Source of the DNA: Flagellimonas amphidinii | Lineage (GTDB): Bacteria; Bacteroidota; Bacteroidia; Flavobacteriales; Flavobacteriaceae | Direction: 5' to 3' | Assembly (NCBI RefSeq): GCF_013090115.1 | Contig: NZ_JABFNN010000033.1 | Location: forward strand, 48,126 to 112,125 | Length of the DNA: 64,000 nucleotides | In this document: positions 1-9,645 of the stretch, in pieces | Layout of the letters: each line of letters opens with the position of its first letter | Numbering within the stretch: position 1 is the first letter of the stretch | Program-made: the position numbers and the translations under genes | Notes under the pieces: model-generated | The model's database searches: none | What the model was told of the DNA's origin: nothing | The model's input: only the letters and a program-made list of their open reading frames with translations

Positions 1-1
1 T

Positions 2-172
2 ACCTTTTTTGAAAATACGCCAGACCTACATTGCCAAATAAAGAATCGTATTGTTATGGGAAACAAGGTCATTGATGAAGAATTTGTCACCATTAATGGT
101 TCCCAAATCAGTACAGTGGCCATTTATGAGGTTCAAAATGGCAAAATCATCAAGGTTACTTTTATAGATTGA
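2..172 (+). CDS. C-terminal end of an NTF2/SnoaL-like protein (partial)
   Basis: An open frame enters from the left edge and ends at a TGA at 170-172, giving about 56 residues. The tail (VIDEEFVTINGS followed by VAIYEVQNGKI and KVTFID) looks like the last beta strands of the nuclear-transport-factor-2 / SnoaL-like fold, in which a short final strand pattern of this kind is common. The start and most of the protein lie outside the window, so the function (often a small-molecule isomerase or an unknown stress protein) cannot be set. The next gene starts about 40 bases downstream on the same strand, so the two may be co-transcribed. Confidence 0.55.
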   Translation, partial: TFFENTPDLHCQIKNRIVMGNKVIDEEFVTINGSQISTVAIYEVQNGKIIKVTFID

Positions 173-213
173 TCCAATTTGCTACTTTAAAGAAATCAAA
201 AAAACCTTCAACT

Positions 214-717
214 ATGAAGCATACTATTTTCAGCATTTTATTTTTAGCATTTTCCATCGCTGTTGGCAGGGCACAGACCGAATATGCAAATCCTACCATA
301 TCAATTGGAATAATTGTTTCGGATATTGAAACATCCTTGGATTTTTACACCAAAATCATGGGAATGAAAGAAACCGGAGGTTTCAGTATTGATGAAACTT
401 TCGGTAAAAGATCTGGATTGAGTGGTGGTACTCCTTTTGATGTAAAAATATTGAAAGTTGTAGACGACCCTAATGCCACTGAATTGAAACTGGTTACCTT
501 CGGCAATGAAAAAACCACTCCGGACAAACATATTCAAGATCAGAATGGAATGCAGTACACCACTTATTTTATCAAATCCACAGATAAAATACTACAGCGC
601 TTAAAAGAGAACAATATTCCATTGCTTGGTGAGACACCAATAAATTTGCCAGATGGAAGAACTTTTATTTTATTTCAGGATCCAGATGGAGTATTTGTAG
701 AAGTTATAGGTAATTAA
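214..717 (+). CDS. Secreted VOC-family (glyoxalase/dioxygenase superfamily) protein
   Basis: A 167-residue protein. I chose the ATG at 214 because it opens a clear signal peptide (MKHTIFSILFLAFSIAVGRAQ); the frame can be extended upstream to a TTG at 169, but that overlaps the previous gene and buries the signal. After cleavage the protein shows a single VOC unit: a strand with IIVSDIETSLDFY, a central metal-ligand-like region and a closing strand with FILFQDPDGVFVEVIG. VOC proteins include glyoxalase I, extradiol dioxygenases and antibiotic-binding proteins; nothing here fixes the substrate. Export to the periplasm is unusual for the family and suggests a binding or envelope role (inference). 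Confidence 0.8.
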   Translation: MKHTIFSILFLAFSIAVGRAQTEYANPTISIGIIVSDIETSLDFYTKIMGMKETGGFSIDETFGKRSGLSGGTPFDVKILKVVDDPNATELKLVTFGNEKTTPDKHIQDQNGMQYTTYFIKSTDKILQRLKENNIPLLGETPINLPDGRTFILFQDPDGVFVEVIGN

Positions 718-865
718 ATCTTACATAAACTACTACCTTAACCGATTTTAAAACCAAAAAACTACAAGGCATAGTTGTTGACAATTATTTTTTCGGAATA
801 GCATCCGTTGGTGAAAATGGACATGAAAGCCCCGTGGTTTTCCCTAATAAAGTATATAGATAAAC

Positions 866-2476
866 ATGAAGAAGACACTACTAGCAGTACTATTTTTAAC
901 CTCTTTGGCCGTTTCGGCCCAAAATTTCACCCGTCAAGACACCCTACGCGGAAGCATTACCCCAGAACGGGAATGGTGGGATTTGAATTACTACCATCTC
1001 GACATCAAAGTGGAACCCGATAAAGAATTCATTTCTGGTAGTAATCTTGTACGATACAAAGTATTGGAAAAGGCCGAAGTACTACAATTGGACCTTCAAG
1101 AACCCATGCAAATTGAATCCATTGTACAAAACGGCAAGGAATTGGAGTTCTCTTCAGAAGGTTCTGCTCATTTCATCAAACTTAAAAAAGAGCAGATCCC
1201 AGGGGAATTCAATGAACTTTTGGTGAAATATTCTGGAAAACCCCGAAAGGCTGTCAGAGCTCCTTGGGATGGTGGTTTTTCTTGGAAAAAAGATGATAAT
1301 GGCAATTCGTTTGTAGCAACATCTTGCCAAGGTCTGGGTGCCAGTGTTTGGTGGCCCAACAAAGACCATATGTACGATGAAGTTGACAGCATGCGTATAA
1401 GTGTGGCCGTTCCCAAAAACCTTGTGGATGTTTCCAACGGAAAGTTAGAGCGCGTAGAGGAAAATGGCGACTTTAAAACCTATCACTGGTTTGTCTCCAA
1501 CCCCATCAACAATTACGGAGTGAACGTGAATATTGGAAACTACGTGCACTTTGGAGAAAAATTTGAAGGTGAAAAAGGCATCTTGGATTTGGATTTCTAT
1601 GTACTTCCTGAAAATTTGGAAAAAGCTAAGGAACAGTTCAAACAAGCTGCTTTAATGCTAAAAGCTTTTGAACATTGGTTTGGCCCCTATCCCTTCTACG
1701 AAGATGGTTTTAAATTGGTAGAAGTCCCCTACTTGGGCATGGAACACCAAAGTTCTGTTACCTACGGAAACAAATACCAAAATGGTTATTTAGGCAGAGA
1801 TTTATCCGGTTCGGGATGGGGATTAAAGTTTGATTTTATCATCATCCATGAAGCTGGCCATGAATGGTTTGCCAATAACATCACCTATAAAGATATTGCA
1901 GACATGTGGGTGCATGAAGGATTCACTGCATATTCTGAAAACTTGTATTTGGATTATCATTTTGGCACCAAAGCTTCAGCAGAATATGTAATTGGCACTC
2001 GTGCCAATGTCCTGAACGACAGACCTATCATTGGTCCTTACGGTGTAAATAAAAGTGGTTCTGGCGATATGTATTATAAAGGTGCAAATATTCTTCACAC
2101 ACTGCGTCAACTTATTGAAGACGATGAGCTTTGGCGCATTATTTTAAGAGGATTGAATGCTGAGTTTTACCACAAAACTGTAACCACCCAACAAGTTGAA
2201 AATTACATCAGTAAAAAAACCAAAAAAGACCTCTCCGCCTTCTTTAACCAGTATTTGAGGACTACCATGATTCCAAAACTGGAATACCAACTAGAAGATG
2301 GCTCTATTAAGCACCGATATGTGAACATTGTTGAGGATTTTGATATGCCCATTCGGGTTTTTGTTGATGGGCAAGAACAGTGGTTGTTTCCCAATCATGA
2401 ATGGAAAACAGAGCAACTAACGGGTGAGGAAATGATTTTTGACAATAATTTTTATATCGAAACACAAAAAATCTGA
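866..2476 (+). CDS. Exported M1-family zinc aminopeptidase
   Basis: A 536-residue gluzincin metallopeptidase with signal peptide (MKKTLLAVLFLTSLAVSAQ). The zinc site HEAGH is at residues 328-332 and the third ligand, in WVHEGF, is Glu351, giving the HExxH-x18-E spacing of family M1. An LGMEHQSS segment upstream corresponds to the GxMEN substrate-binding motif. It is shorter than classic aminopeptidase N (about 870 residues) because the C-terminal helical domains are absent, as in many Bacteroidota M1 enzymes with two-domain cores. It should trim N-terminal residues from peptides in the periplasm. The following YdeI-like gene begins one base after its stop, so the two form a tight operon. Confidence 0.92.
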   Translation: MKKTLLAVLFLTSLAVSAQNFTRQDTLRGSITPEREWWDLNYYHLDIKVEPDKEFISGSNLVRYKVLEKAEVLQLDLQEPMQIESIVQNGKELEFSSEGSAHFIKLKKEQIPGEFNELLVKYSGKPRKAVRAPWDGGFSWKKDDNGNSFVATSCQGLGASVWWPNKDHMYDEVDSMRISVAVPKNLVDVSNGKLERVEENGDFKTYHWFVSNPINNYGVNVNIGNYVHFGEKFEGEKGILDLDFYVLPENLEKAKEQFKQAALMLKAFEHWFGPYPFYEDGFKLVEVPYLGMEHQSSVTYGNKYQNGYLGRDLSGSGWGLKFDFIIIHEAGHEWFANNITYKDIADMWVHEGFTAYSENLYLDYHFGTKASAEYVIGTRANVLNDRPIIGPYGVNKSGSGDMYYKGANILHTLRQLIEDDELWRIILRGLNAEFYHKTVTTQQVENYISKKTKKDLSAFFNQYLRTTMIPKLEYQLEDGSIKHRYVNIVEDFDMPIRVFVDGQEQWLFPNHEWKTEQLTGEEMIFDNNFYIETQKI

Positions 2477-2477
2477 C

Positions 2478-3053
2478 ATGGAAAAGTATCCAGAGCACTA
2501 TTTCAAAAATGATAAGGAATGGCGCAAATGGCTACATCTAAATCACCGCTCTTCTGAAGGAATCTATCTTATTTTTTATACAGTGGCCCATGTAAACGAA
2601 AGTATGCGATGGGAAGAAGCTGTTCGTGTGGCACTTTGTTATGGTTGGATAGATAGTACTGTAAAGAGTTTGGGAAACGGAAAACGAAGGCAATATTTCT
2701 GTCCTAGAAAACCTAAAAGTGTTTGGAGCAAAGTCAACAAAGATCATATTAAAGAGTTGTCCGATATGGGCTTAATGCATCAAAGCGGGATGGAAGCTAT
2801 TGCAATTGCCAAACAAAATGGTTCTTGGACTGTTTTGGATGATGTGGAAAAGGGAATTGTCCCGCCTGATTTGCAAAAAGCATTCAACAACAATAAAAAA
2901 GCACTGCATAATTTTAACCAATTTACCCATGGACAACGTAAAAGTTATCTGTATTGGTTAAAACAGGCCAAACGTGAGGCAACGCGTCAAAAACGAATCG
3001 AAGAGATTATCCACCTCTGTGAAAACAATGTGAAATCAAGAAATACGAGATAA
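2478..3053 (+). CDS. YdeI/OmpD-associated family protein
   Basis: A 191-residue protein starting at the ATG one base after the M1 peptidase stop; the frame extends further upstream only inside the peptidase gene. The order of conserved segments fits the YdeI family: EWRKWLHLNHRSSEGIYLIF, then WEEAVRVALCYGWIDSTVK, then the CPRKPKSVWSKVN block, and a basic C-terminal helix (YWLKQAKREATRQKRIEE). E. coli YdeI is linked to resistance to antimicrobial peptides and fits a DUF1801-like core, but the biochemical role is not known. No signal peptide or membrane segment is visible, so it should be cytoplasmic. Confidence 0.8.
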   Translation: MEKYPEHYFKNDKEWRKWLHLNHRSSEGIYLIFYTVAHVNESMRWEEAVRVALCYGWIDSTVKSLGNGKRRQYFCPRKPKSVWSKVNKDHIKELSDMGLMHQSGMEAIAIAKQNGSWTVLDDVEKGIVPPDLQKAFNNNKKALHNFNQFTHGQRKSYLYWLKQAKREATRQKRIEEIIHLCENNVKSRNTR

Positions 3054-3065
3054 TTTTATAAAGAA

Positions 3066-4388
3066 TCATAAAGAACTTTCACCATACAATCTTAGGTAAA
3101 TCCAAGCTGTAATTCCTCCCACAAAAGCAAAACCGCTCAACATCCAAAACACATGTTGATGGCCAATTTCCCCAGGATTCTGATCTAATAGATAACCATA
3201 AGCTGGTCCAGCAAAAATATCTGGAGTGTATCCAATCAATGAAATAAGTCCCACAGCCGTTCCCGTTAAGGCCAATGGAATTTTCCCTACTCTCATCACT
3301 CCAAAATATAATGCCCTGCAAGCATATACCCCCAAACCTATTATAACAACTGACATGAAAAACAAAAAAGTTGTGCTTGGGGCAATAATTCCAGTTGCAA
3401 AAAGAATCCCTCCGGCAAAAGTCAACACAAAACCTACCACCAACAAAAGGGTAATCCTAAGTCGATCGGCCATCAACCCCAGAACAATTCCAGTTGTTGG
3501 GCGCAGAAATTGCAACAACGTGCCCACTTTTGCAGAACCCACCTGGTCATATAACATCACCTCTTCTGCATATTGAGAAATGATATCCGTAATCTTATAG
3601 CCCACATAGGCACAAAGAATAATGATCATCAATAACCAAACCGATGGCAACCGAAGTACCTGTCTGATTTCTTTCCATGAAACACGTTCTAGTTGGACAC
3701 TCTCATCATCTTTTCCAGACTTCATGAAAAACCAAACCATAAGACCTATCAACATAATGATTCCACATGAAGCGTAAATTAGATACGAAAAAGTTTGCTT
3801 TTTGATTTCCAAGGAAGTCTCAGGACCATCCTGAGTCATATACACAGAAAATATGAACACCCCTAACAGACCGAACAAAGCTCCTGTAAGTCCTCTTCCT
3901 CCATCCAAAAAGCCAAAGGCTTTTCCTTGGGCTGTGGCACCACCCCAAACCCTTGTGGCCTTGATCATTGGAGCCCAAAACAGAAAAATAGTAGTAAAGC
4001 CCCAATAGCCATACAATATTTGAAGTGTTCCAAAATTTGGGTACTGCGCATACAAAAACCCTCCCGAGGCGGTCAACCAAAGGGCAATGGCAATCAATTT
4101 TCTCGGGGGATACTTATCGGCCAAAGGACCTCCCAACAAATAGGAAACCATCGCTATAATCCCATATACCGAAACACCAAGGTTATAATCCAAGTTCGAC
4201 ATCTGAAATACATCTAAAACTGTAGGTCTAAAAATTCTTGGAATTACAAAAGGTAGAATGAATACCGCTTCACCTGCTAGAATCAGCAAAATGAGATAAT
4301 ACCACGGTGCCCTGTTTTTTTCTATGGAATCTATAATGAACGCCTTTGTTTCAAAACTACGCAAAACCAAACTATTGTCCACAAGCAC
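3066..4388 (-). CDS. MFS transporter, 12 TM
   Basis: A 440-residue major facilitator protein. About twelve hydrophobic helices can be read, with the loop 2-3 signature in GGPLADKYPPRKLIAIA and a second-half counterpart in GLMADRLRITLLLV. The N-terminal 35 residues are polar. Substrate cannot be read from the sequence; the nearest general resemblance is to carriers of small organic anions or sugars. It is convergent with the YdeI-like gene (13 bases between stops) and divergent from the large Asp-box protein at 4457, with only 68 bases between the two starts, so the two could share control. Confidence 0.85.
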   Translation of the reverse strand: MLVDNSLVLRSFETKAFIIDSIEKNRAPWYYLILLILAGEAVFILPFVIPRIFRPTVLDVFQMSNLDYNLGVSVYGIIAMVSYLLGGPLADKYPPRKLIAIALWLTASGGFLYAQYPNFGTLQILYGYWGFTTIFLFWAPMIKATRVWGGATAQGKAFGFLDGGRGLTGALFGLLGVFIFSVYMTQDGPETSLEIKKQTFSYLIYASCGIIMLIGLMVWFFMKSGKDDESVQLERVSWKEIRQVLRLPSVWLLMIIILCAYVGYKITDIISQYAEEVMLYDQVGSAKVGTLLQFLRPTTGIVLGLMADRLRITLLLVVGFVLTFAGGILFATGIIAPSTTFLFFMSVVIIGLGVYACRALYFGVMRVGKIPLALTGTAVGLISLIGYTPDIFAGPAYGYLLDQNPGEIGHQHVFWMLSGFAFVGGITAWIYLRLYGESSL

Positions 4389-4456
4389 CTTAACATCACT
4401 TTAAGAATTCAGCTTAACGTTTTCTTTATCTTTAGGCGACTAATTAACTTCCGAAA

Positions 4457-7400
4457 ATGAAAAAATTATTACCCTTTATCCTTCTAATTCTCTCTTCCAG
4501 TTTGTTTGCCCAAGATTTTTCCATAGAACTTGTGCAAGACATGAAACCCAGAAATATTGGTCCTGCAGGAATGAGCGGTCGTGTTACCGCAATTGATGTA
4601 GCCCATTCCAATCCTGATATTATGTATGTGGGCACAGCATCTGGGGGTTTATGGAAATCCACCTCCGGAGGTATCAAATGGGAGCCTATTTTTGATAAAG
4701 AAGTTACGGCTTCCATAGGAGCAGTAGCCATTCAACAATCCAATCCTTCCGTAATTTGGGTGGGAACCGGTGAAGGTAATCCCCGTAACAGCCTAAATGG
4801 TGGATATGGCATCTTCAAATCTTTGGATGGAGGGAAAACCTGGAAATCCATGGGACTGGAAAACACCAGGCATATCCATAGGATCATTATCGACCCAACT
4901 GACCCTAATGTAATTTATGTAGGTGCTATTGGTTCTCCATGGGGTGAACATCCTGAACGAGGCGTTTTCAAAACAACCGACGGAGGAAAGAGTTGGAAAA
5001 AAGTCCTTTTTGTCAACAACAAAACCGGTGTTGCAGATATGGTCATGGACCCTACCAATCCGAATAAATTGATCGCTGCCATGTGGGAACATAAACGTGA
5101 CCCTTGGTTCTTTAAATCTGGCGGTGATGGAAGTGGACTGCACATTACCCATGATGGGGGCGCCACTTGGAAAAAAATAACGGATGAGAATGGTTTCCCC
5201 AAAGGGGAATTGGGCAGAATAGGGATTGCAATTGCCAAAAACAAACCTAATGTATTGTACGCTTTGGTCGAAGCCAAAAAAAACGCATTGTACAAATCTG
5301 AAGATGGAGGTTTCAAATGGGAAAAAATCAATGACAAAAATGATATTGGTAACCGTCCATTTTATTATTCAGAAATCTATGTAGACCCTGAAAACGAGAA
5401 TCGGGTATATTCCATTTTTACTTATGTGAATGTTTCTGAAGATGGCGGTAAAAACTTTACCCAATTGATGCCTGCCTACCAAGTGGATAACGGGGTTCAT
5501 CCCGACCATCATGCTTGGTGGATTCATCCTGAGAATGGCCAGTTCATGATTGATGGCAACGATGGCGGTATGAATATTACCAAAGATGGCGGTAAAACAT
5601 GGCGCTTTATTGGAAATCTTCCAGTAGCGCAGTTCTATCATATCAACGTTGACAACGAATACCCTTATAATGTGTATGGCGGAATGCAAGATAATGGATC
5701 TTGGAGAGGCCCAGCTTATGTTTGGAAAGCTCAAGGCATTAGAAACAGTTACTGGCAGGAAATCGCTTTTGGCGATGGTTTTGATGTGGTTCCTGATTTG
5801 GATGACAGCCAATACGGATACGCCATGAGCCAGCAAGGATATGTAAGGCGGTACGATTGGAAAACGGGGAACAATTTTACGGTCCGTCCTACTCCACCTG
5901 ATGCTGACACCAAACTACGTTTTAATTGGAATGCGGGTATTGGGCAAGACCCTTTTGATAATAGCACAGTTTACTTCGGAAGTCAATTTGTACATAAATC
6001 AACAGATAAAGGCTTAACGTGGGAGGTAATCTCTCCAGATTTGACCACCAACGACCCAGAAAAGCAAAAGCAAAGTGAAAGTGGTGGCCTTACAATGGAT
6101 GCCACTGGAGCTGAAAACCATTGTACCATTTTAGTTGTTGAACCTTCTGCCGTAGAAAAAGATATGCTATGGGTTGGGACAGACGATGGTAGAGTACATT
6201 TTACACAAAATGGTGGTTCCTCTTGGACTGAGGTGACCAATAACATCAAAGGCTTGCCCAAAGATAGTTGGATTCCCCAAATCAAGGCTTCAAAAACAAA
6301 TAAAGGTGAAGCATTGTTGATTGCCAATGATTATCGCAGGTTCAACTATACACCTTATGCATACCGAACCAAGGATTATGGAAAAACATGGACTCGAATT
6401 GTAGATCAAAATGATGTAAAAAGCTATACTTTATCCATAATTGAGGATACGGAAAATCCCAACTTGATGTTTTTAGGTACAGATGATGGGCTTTATATTT
6501 CCTTCAATGCTGGTGATTCTTGGAAAAAATGGAGTGAAGGATTTCCAACAGTTTCCACAAAAGATTTGGCTATCCATCCCAGAGAAAATGACCTTGTAAT
6601 CGGCACTTTTGGCAGGGCTGCTTGGGTACTGGATGATATTCGTCCGCTAAGAGCTTTAGCCGGAAATATGTCTCTTCTTCAAAAAGAAGTCAGTCTTTTT
6701 AAAAGTCCAGATGCCTATTTGGCCGCCTACCAACAACCTACTGGCAGTCGTTTTGGAGGTGATGCGCTTTACAATGGAGAAAACCGAAAATCAGGTGCCA
6801 TGATTACCTATTACCTTAAAGAGGGTGTTTCAAAATCCAAAGAAAAAACAGAAGGTGAGGAAAAAGACAACGATACCGATGAAACAGTGAAAAAAGAAAA
6901 ATCCAAGGATTCCATTTACTTTAAAATTTATGATGGAGATAGATTAATCAGAACCTTGGGCCATAAAACTCCAAAAAAGGCAGGTTTCCATAGAATTTAT
7001 TGGGGATTGGATGAAAAAGGCCCTGATGCTCCTTCAAGAAAAATCAGTAAGGATAAAAAAGAGTCTGGTGGAGTTAGCGTTAAACCTGGAACCTACAAGG
7101 TCAAAATTCATTATGGGGGTTTGACGGATTCAACCAATGTAACTGTTAAAACAGACCCAAGACTTGAAGTGAGTCCAGCTTCCATCAACCAAGTGTATGA
7201 GACAGGAAAAAAACTTGAAAATTACACACAAACTGCTGCTGATGCCGTAAAACAATTGGTGGAAAGTAAAAACTTGGCCAACAAGTTTCAAAAAGAGCTC
7301 ACAGATTTGGATAAAGAAAAGTTCAAGGATCAAATCAAAGCCTCCAAAGAAGTCGTTAAACAAATTGATACTGTAATAGCACTCTATCTAGGAAAAGAGG

Positions 7401-7660
7401 ACAAACGCCAAGGCATTACCAGAAATCCTGAAATTACTGTTATGCAAAGAATCAATACCGCTGGTTATTATGTTGGAAGCAGAAAAAATGGGATTACGGC
7501 CACGGAGCATAGACTTGTTGAATTTGCTGAAAATGAATTAAAGGCTGCTTTGGAAAAAACAAATACCTTTTTTGAAGAAAAATGGAAACCATACCGAACA
7601 TCCATTGAATCCTTGGAGCTATCTCCTTTTAAAGAAACAGAAACTTTTAGTTTGAATTAA
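4457..7660 (+). CDS. Large secreted Asp-box (BNR/sortilin-like) beta-propeller protein
   Basis: A 1067-residue exported protein (signal MKKLLPFILLILSSSLFAQ). At least eleven Asp-box-like turns of the pattern S-x-D-G-G-x-x-W can be counted between about residues 65 and 690 (for example SLDGGKTW, TTDGGKSW, THDGGATW, SEDGGFKW, TKDGGKTW). This is enough for one or two VPS10/sortilin-type propellers. The C-terminal part (about residues 740-1067) has a lysine- and glutamate-rich linker, then a beta region (SGGVSVKPGTYKVKI) and a helical tail. Such proteins are commonly labelled glycosyl hydrolase in Bacteroidota, but no sialidase or xyloglucanase catalytic set is evident. Its stop overlaps the start of the DUF2490 gene by one base. 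Confidence 0.85.
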   Translation: MKKLLPFILLILSSSLFAQDFSIELVQDMKPRNIGPAGMSGRVTAIDVAHSNPDIMYVGTASGGLWKSTSGGIKWEPIFDKEVTASIGAVAIQQSNPSVIWVGTGEGNPRNSLNGGYGIFKSLDGGKTWKSMGLENTRHIHRIIIDPTDPNVIYVGAIGSPWGEHPERGVFKTTDGGKSWKKVLFVNNKTGVADMVMDPTNPNKLIAAMWEHKRDPWFFKSGGDGSGLHITHDGGATWKKITDENGFPKGELGRIGIAIAKNKPNVLYALVEAKKNALYKSEDGGFKWEKINDKNDIGNRPFYYSEIYVDPENENRVYSIFTYVNVSEDGGKNFTQLMPAYQVDNGVHPDHHAWWIHPENGQFMIDGNDGGMNITKDGGKTWRFIGNLPVAQFYHINVDNEYPYNVYGGMQDNGSWRGPAYVWKAQGIRNSYWQEIAFGDGFDVVPDLDDSQYGYAMSQQGYVRRYDWKTGNNFTVRPTPPDADTKLRFNWNAGIGQDPFDNSTVYFGSQFVHKSTDKGLTWEVISPDLTTNDPEKQKQSESGGLTMDATGAENHCTILVVEPSAVEKDMLWVGTDDGRVHFTQNGGSSWTEVTNNIKGLPKDSWIPQIKASKTNKGEALLIANDYRRFNYTPYAYRTKDYGKTWTRIVDQNDVKSYTLSIIEDTENPNLMFLGTDDGLYISFNAGDSWKKWSEGFPTVSTKDLAIHPRENDLVIGTFGRAAWVLDDIRPLRALAGNMSLLQKEVSLFKSPDAYLAAYQQPTGSRFGGDALYNGENRKSGAMITYYLKEGVSKSKEKTEGEEKDNDTDETVKKEKSKDSIYFKIYDGDRLIRTLGHKTPKKAGFHRIYWGLDEKGPDAPSRKISKDKKESGGVSVKPGTYKVKIHYGGLTDSTNVTVKTDPRLEVSPASINQVYETGKKLENYTQTAADAVKQLVESKNLANKFQKELTDLDKEKFKDQIKASKEVVKQIDTVIALYLGKEDKRQGITRNPEITVMQRINTAGYYVGSRKNGITATEHRLVEFAENELKAALEKTNTFFEEKWKPYRTSIESLELSPFKETETFSLN

Positions 7661-8367
7661 TGAAAAAAACATGGGTTTTATGGATAGTCTTGCTAGCCAT
7701 CGCAAAAATAAGTGCTCAAAATCCTGGGGAAGAGGACTTAGGAGCTTGGTACATGTATTTTGGCACGAACAAAGTAGCAGAACGATTCAGCATTCATACC
7801 GAAGCTCAGTTCCGTTATTACGAAACCGCGAGTAATTTCAATCAGTTGTTGCTCCGTACCGGATTGAATTATCACATTAATCCTACTGCCATTGCCACTA
7901 TAGGTTATGGGTTCATCAAAACCGACAATACTTTTGACGAACCTTTTGCCGCAATGGATTCGAGGGAACATCGAATTTTTGAACAGTTTATTCTAAAGAA
8001 TAAAGTATGGGAATTTCTTTTTGAACACCGCTATCGTTTGGAACAGCGATTTTTGGATTTTGGGAATTCCACAGACACACAACACAGAGCTCGATATCGC
8101 ATTCAAGTTACATTACCGCTTACGGATACTTTCTTTCTTAACTTTTACGATGAACTGTTCATCAATTTACAGGATGACCTTTTTGGACAGAACAGATTGT
8201 ACGGTGCCGTTGGTATCCATATTACTGAAAATAGCAGTGTTCAATTTGGATATTTGCGCAACCAATTTACCAGCTCAGTTTTTGATAGGTTACAGATAGG
8301 ATTCTTCTATAATCCCGACTTAAGGGGTATCTTTAAGAAAAACAAGAGCTCGGGCGCATCTGATTAG
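7660..8367 (+). CDS. DUF2490 outer-membrane-type protein
   Basis: A 235-residue exported protein whose ATG shares the final A of the upstream TAA, implying translational coupling to the Asp-box protein. A signal peptide (MKKTWVLWIVLLAIAKISA) is followed by GAWYMYFGTNKVAERFSIHT and a run of amphipathic strands with aromatic girdles (FRYYETASNFNQLLLRTG, YRLEQRF, RARYRIQVTLPL). This is the DUF2490 pattern, a small outer-membrane beta-barrel family of unknown function. The coupling suggests that it works with the propeller protein at the cell surface (inference). Confidence 0.85.
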   Translation: MKKTWVLWIVLLAIAKISAQNPGEEDLGAWYMYFGTNKVAERFSIHTEAQFRYYETASNFNQLLLRTGLNYHINPTAIATIGYGFIKTDNTFDEPFAAMDSREHRIFEQFILKNKVWEFLFEHRYRLEQRFLDFGNSTDTQHRARYRIQVTLPLTDTFFLNFYDELFINLQDDLFGQNRLYGAVGIHITENSSVQFGYLRNQFTSSVFDRLQIGFFYNPDLRGIFKKNKSSGASD

Positions 8368-8421
8368 TCCTTGTGGCAAAATTGTAAACAGAAGGCCCTT
8401 GTTCATCAAAATTATTTGGGC

Positions 8422-9642
8422 ATGAGTCTTCAAAAAGTTAGTTTTCAAAACCAAAATGGGGAAACCTTAGTGGGCAGGTTAGAACTTCCTGTTGACCAAC
8501 ATCCTCATAACTTTGCAATTTTTGCACATTGCTTTACCTGTACCAAAAATTTATTGGCAGTCAAAAACATTAGCAAGGCTCTAACATCTAATGGTTTCGG
8601 CGTTCTACGATTTGATTTTACCGGACTAGGAGAAAGTGAAGGAGATTTTGCCAACACCAATTTCTCCGGAAATGTAGAGGATTTGGTAGCCGCTTCAGGT
8701 TTTCTTGCGGAGCATTATATGGCGCCTACCCTTTTGATAGGCCACTCATTGGGAGGTGCTGCTGTAGTTTTTGCAGCTCAAAAAATAACTTCCGTGAATG
8801 CCATCGCAACTATTGGAGCTCCATCAAATCCACTTCATGTAAAGCATTTGTTGAAAAATGGATTGGATGAAATCAAGGAGAAAGGTGAGGCCGTTGTAAA
8901 TCTTGGAGGTCGGGACTTTAAAATAAAACAGCAATTTGTGCAGGATCTTGAAGAACAATCTTTGCCCCAAGTTGCTAAAAAGCTTCGAAAACCATTATTG
9001 ATTATGCATTCGCCCCAAGATGATACCGTGGAAATTAAAAATGCAGAAGATATTTATGTTGCTGCGCATCACCCAAAAAGTTTTGTCTCATTAGATGGAG
9101 CGGATCATTTATTGTCAAGGAAAGAAGACTCGCTATATGTTGGGGATGTCATTTCGGGATGGGCGAAGAGGTACCTCGATATCAGCGAAAAAGTGGATAG
9201 TTCACTTCATACAAAGCATCAAGTAGTTGCAAGTTTAAATGGTGAAGACGGTTTCACCACTCAAATGAAAATCGGCAATCATTATATGCTTGCTGATGAA
9301 CCTGAAAGTTATGGAGGCAATGATTTTGGTCCTTCTCCCTATGAGTTCGTATCCGCCGGGCTATCAGCATGCACAGTAATGACCATTCAAATGTACGCTA
9401 AACGTAAAGGATGGCCCGTTGACAATGTAGAAGTACACATTTCCTATGGAAAATCCCATGCTGTGGATTGTGAAAATTGCGAGTCAGATGCTGCAAAAAT
9501 TGATACTTTTCATAAAGAAATAAAACTTACTGGCGCATTGGACGAAAAGCAAAAAGCAAGAATAATGCAGATAGCAGATAAATGCCCTGTCCACAGAACT
9601 TTACACAGTGAAACTCAAGTAATCAGTAAGTTGGTAGATTAA
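8422..9642 (+). CDS. Alpha/beta hydrolase - OsmC fusion protein
   Basis: A 406-residue two-domain protein. I start at the ATG at 8422; a TTG 17 codons upstream is possible but adds an unrelated basic tail. Residues about 1-255 are an alpha/beta hydrolase with the nucleophile elbow GHSLGG (Ser109) and a late H in DGADHLLS. Residues about 270-406 are an OsmC/Ohr peroxiredoxin-like domain with the two redox cysteines at 317 (SACTVMTIQMY) and 388 (DKCPVHRTL). The fusion is a recognised architecture and may couple hydrolysis of an ester with reduction of an organic peroxide, but the substrate is unknown. No signal peptide. Confidence 0.9.
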   Translation: MSLQKVSFQNQNGETLVGRLELPVDQHPHNFAIFAHCFTCTKNLLAVKNISKALTSNGFGVLRFDFTGLGESEGDFANTNFSGNVEDLVAASGFLAEHYMAPTLLIGHSLGGAAVVFAAQKITSVNAIATIGAPSNPLHVKHLLKNGLDEIKEKGEAVVNLGGRDFKIKQQFVQDLEEQSLPQVAKKLRKPLLIMHSPQDDTVEIKNAEDIYVAAHHPKSFVSLDGADHLLSRKEDSLYVGDVISGWAKRYLDISEKVDSSLHTKHQVVASLNGEDGFTTQMKIGNHYMLADEPESYGGNDFGPSPYEFVSAGLSACTVMTIQMYAKRKGWPVDNVEVHISYGKSHAVDCENCESDAAKIDTFHKEIKLTGALDEKQKARIMQIADKCPVHRTLHSETQVISKLVD

Positions 9643-9645
9643 AAA

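Noticed and set aside
808..1023. Plus-strand frame over the start of the M1 peptidase
   Set aside because: It overlaps the peptidase signal and core in another frame and has no protein-like features.
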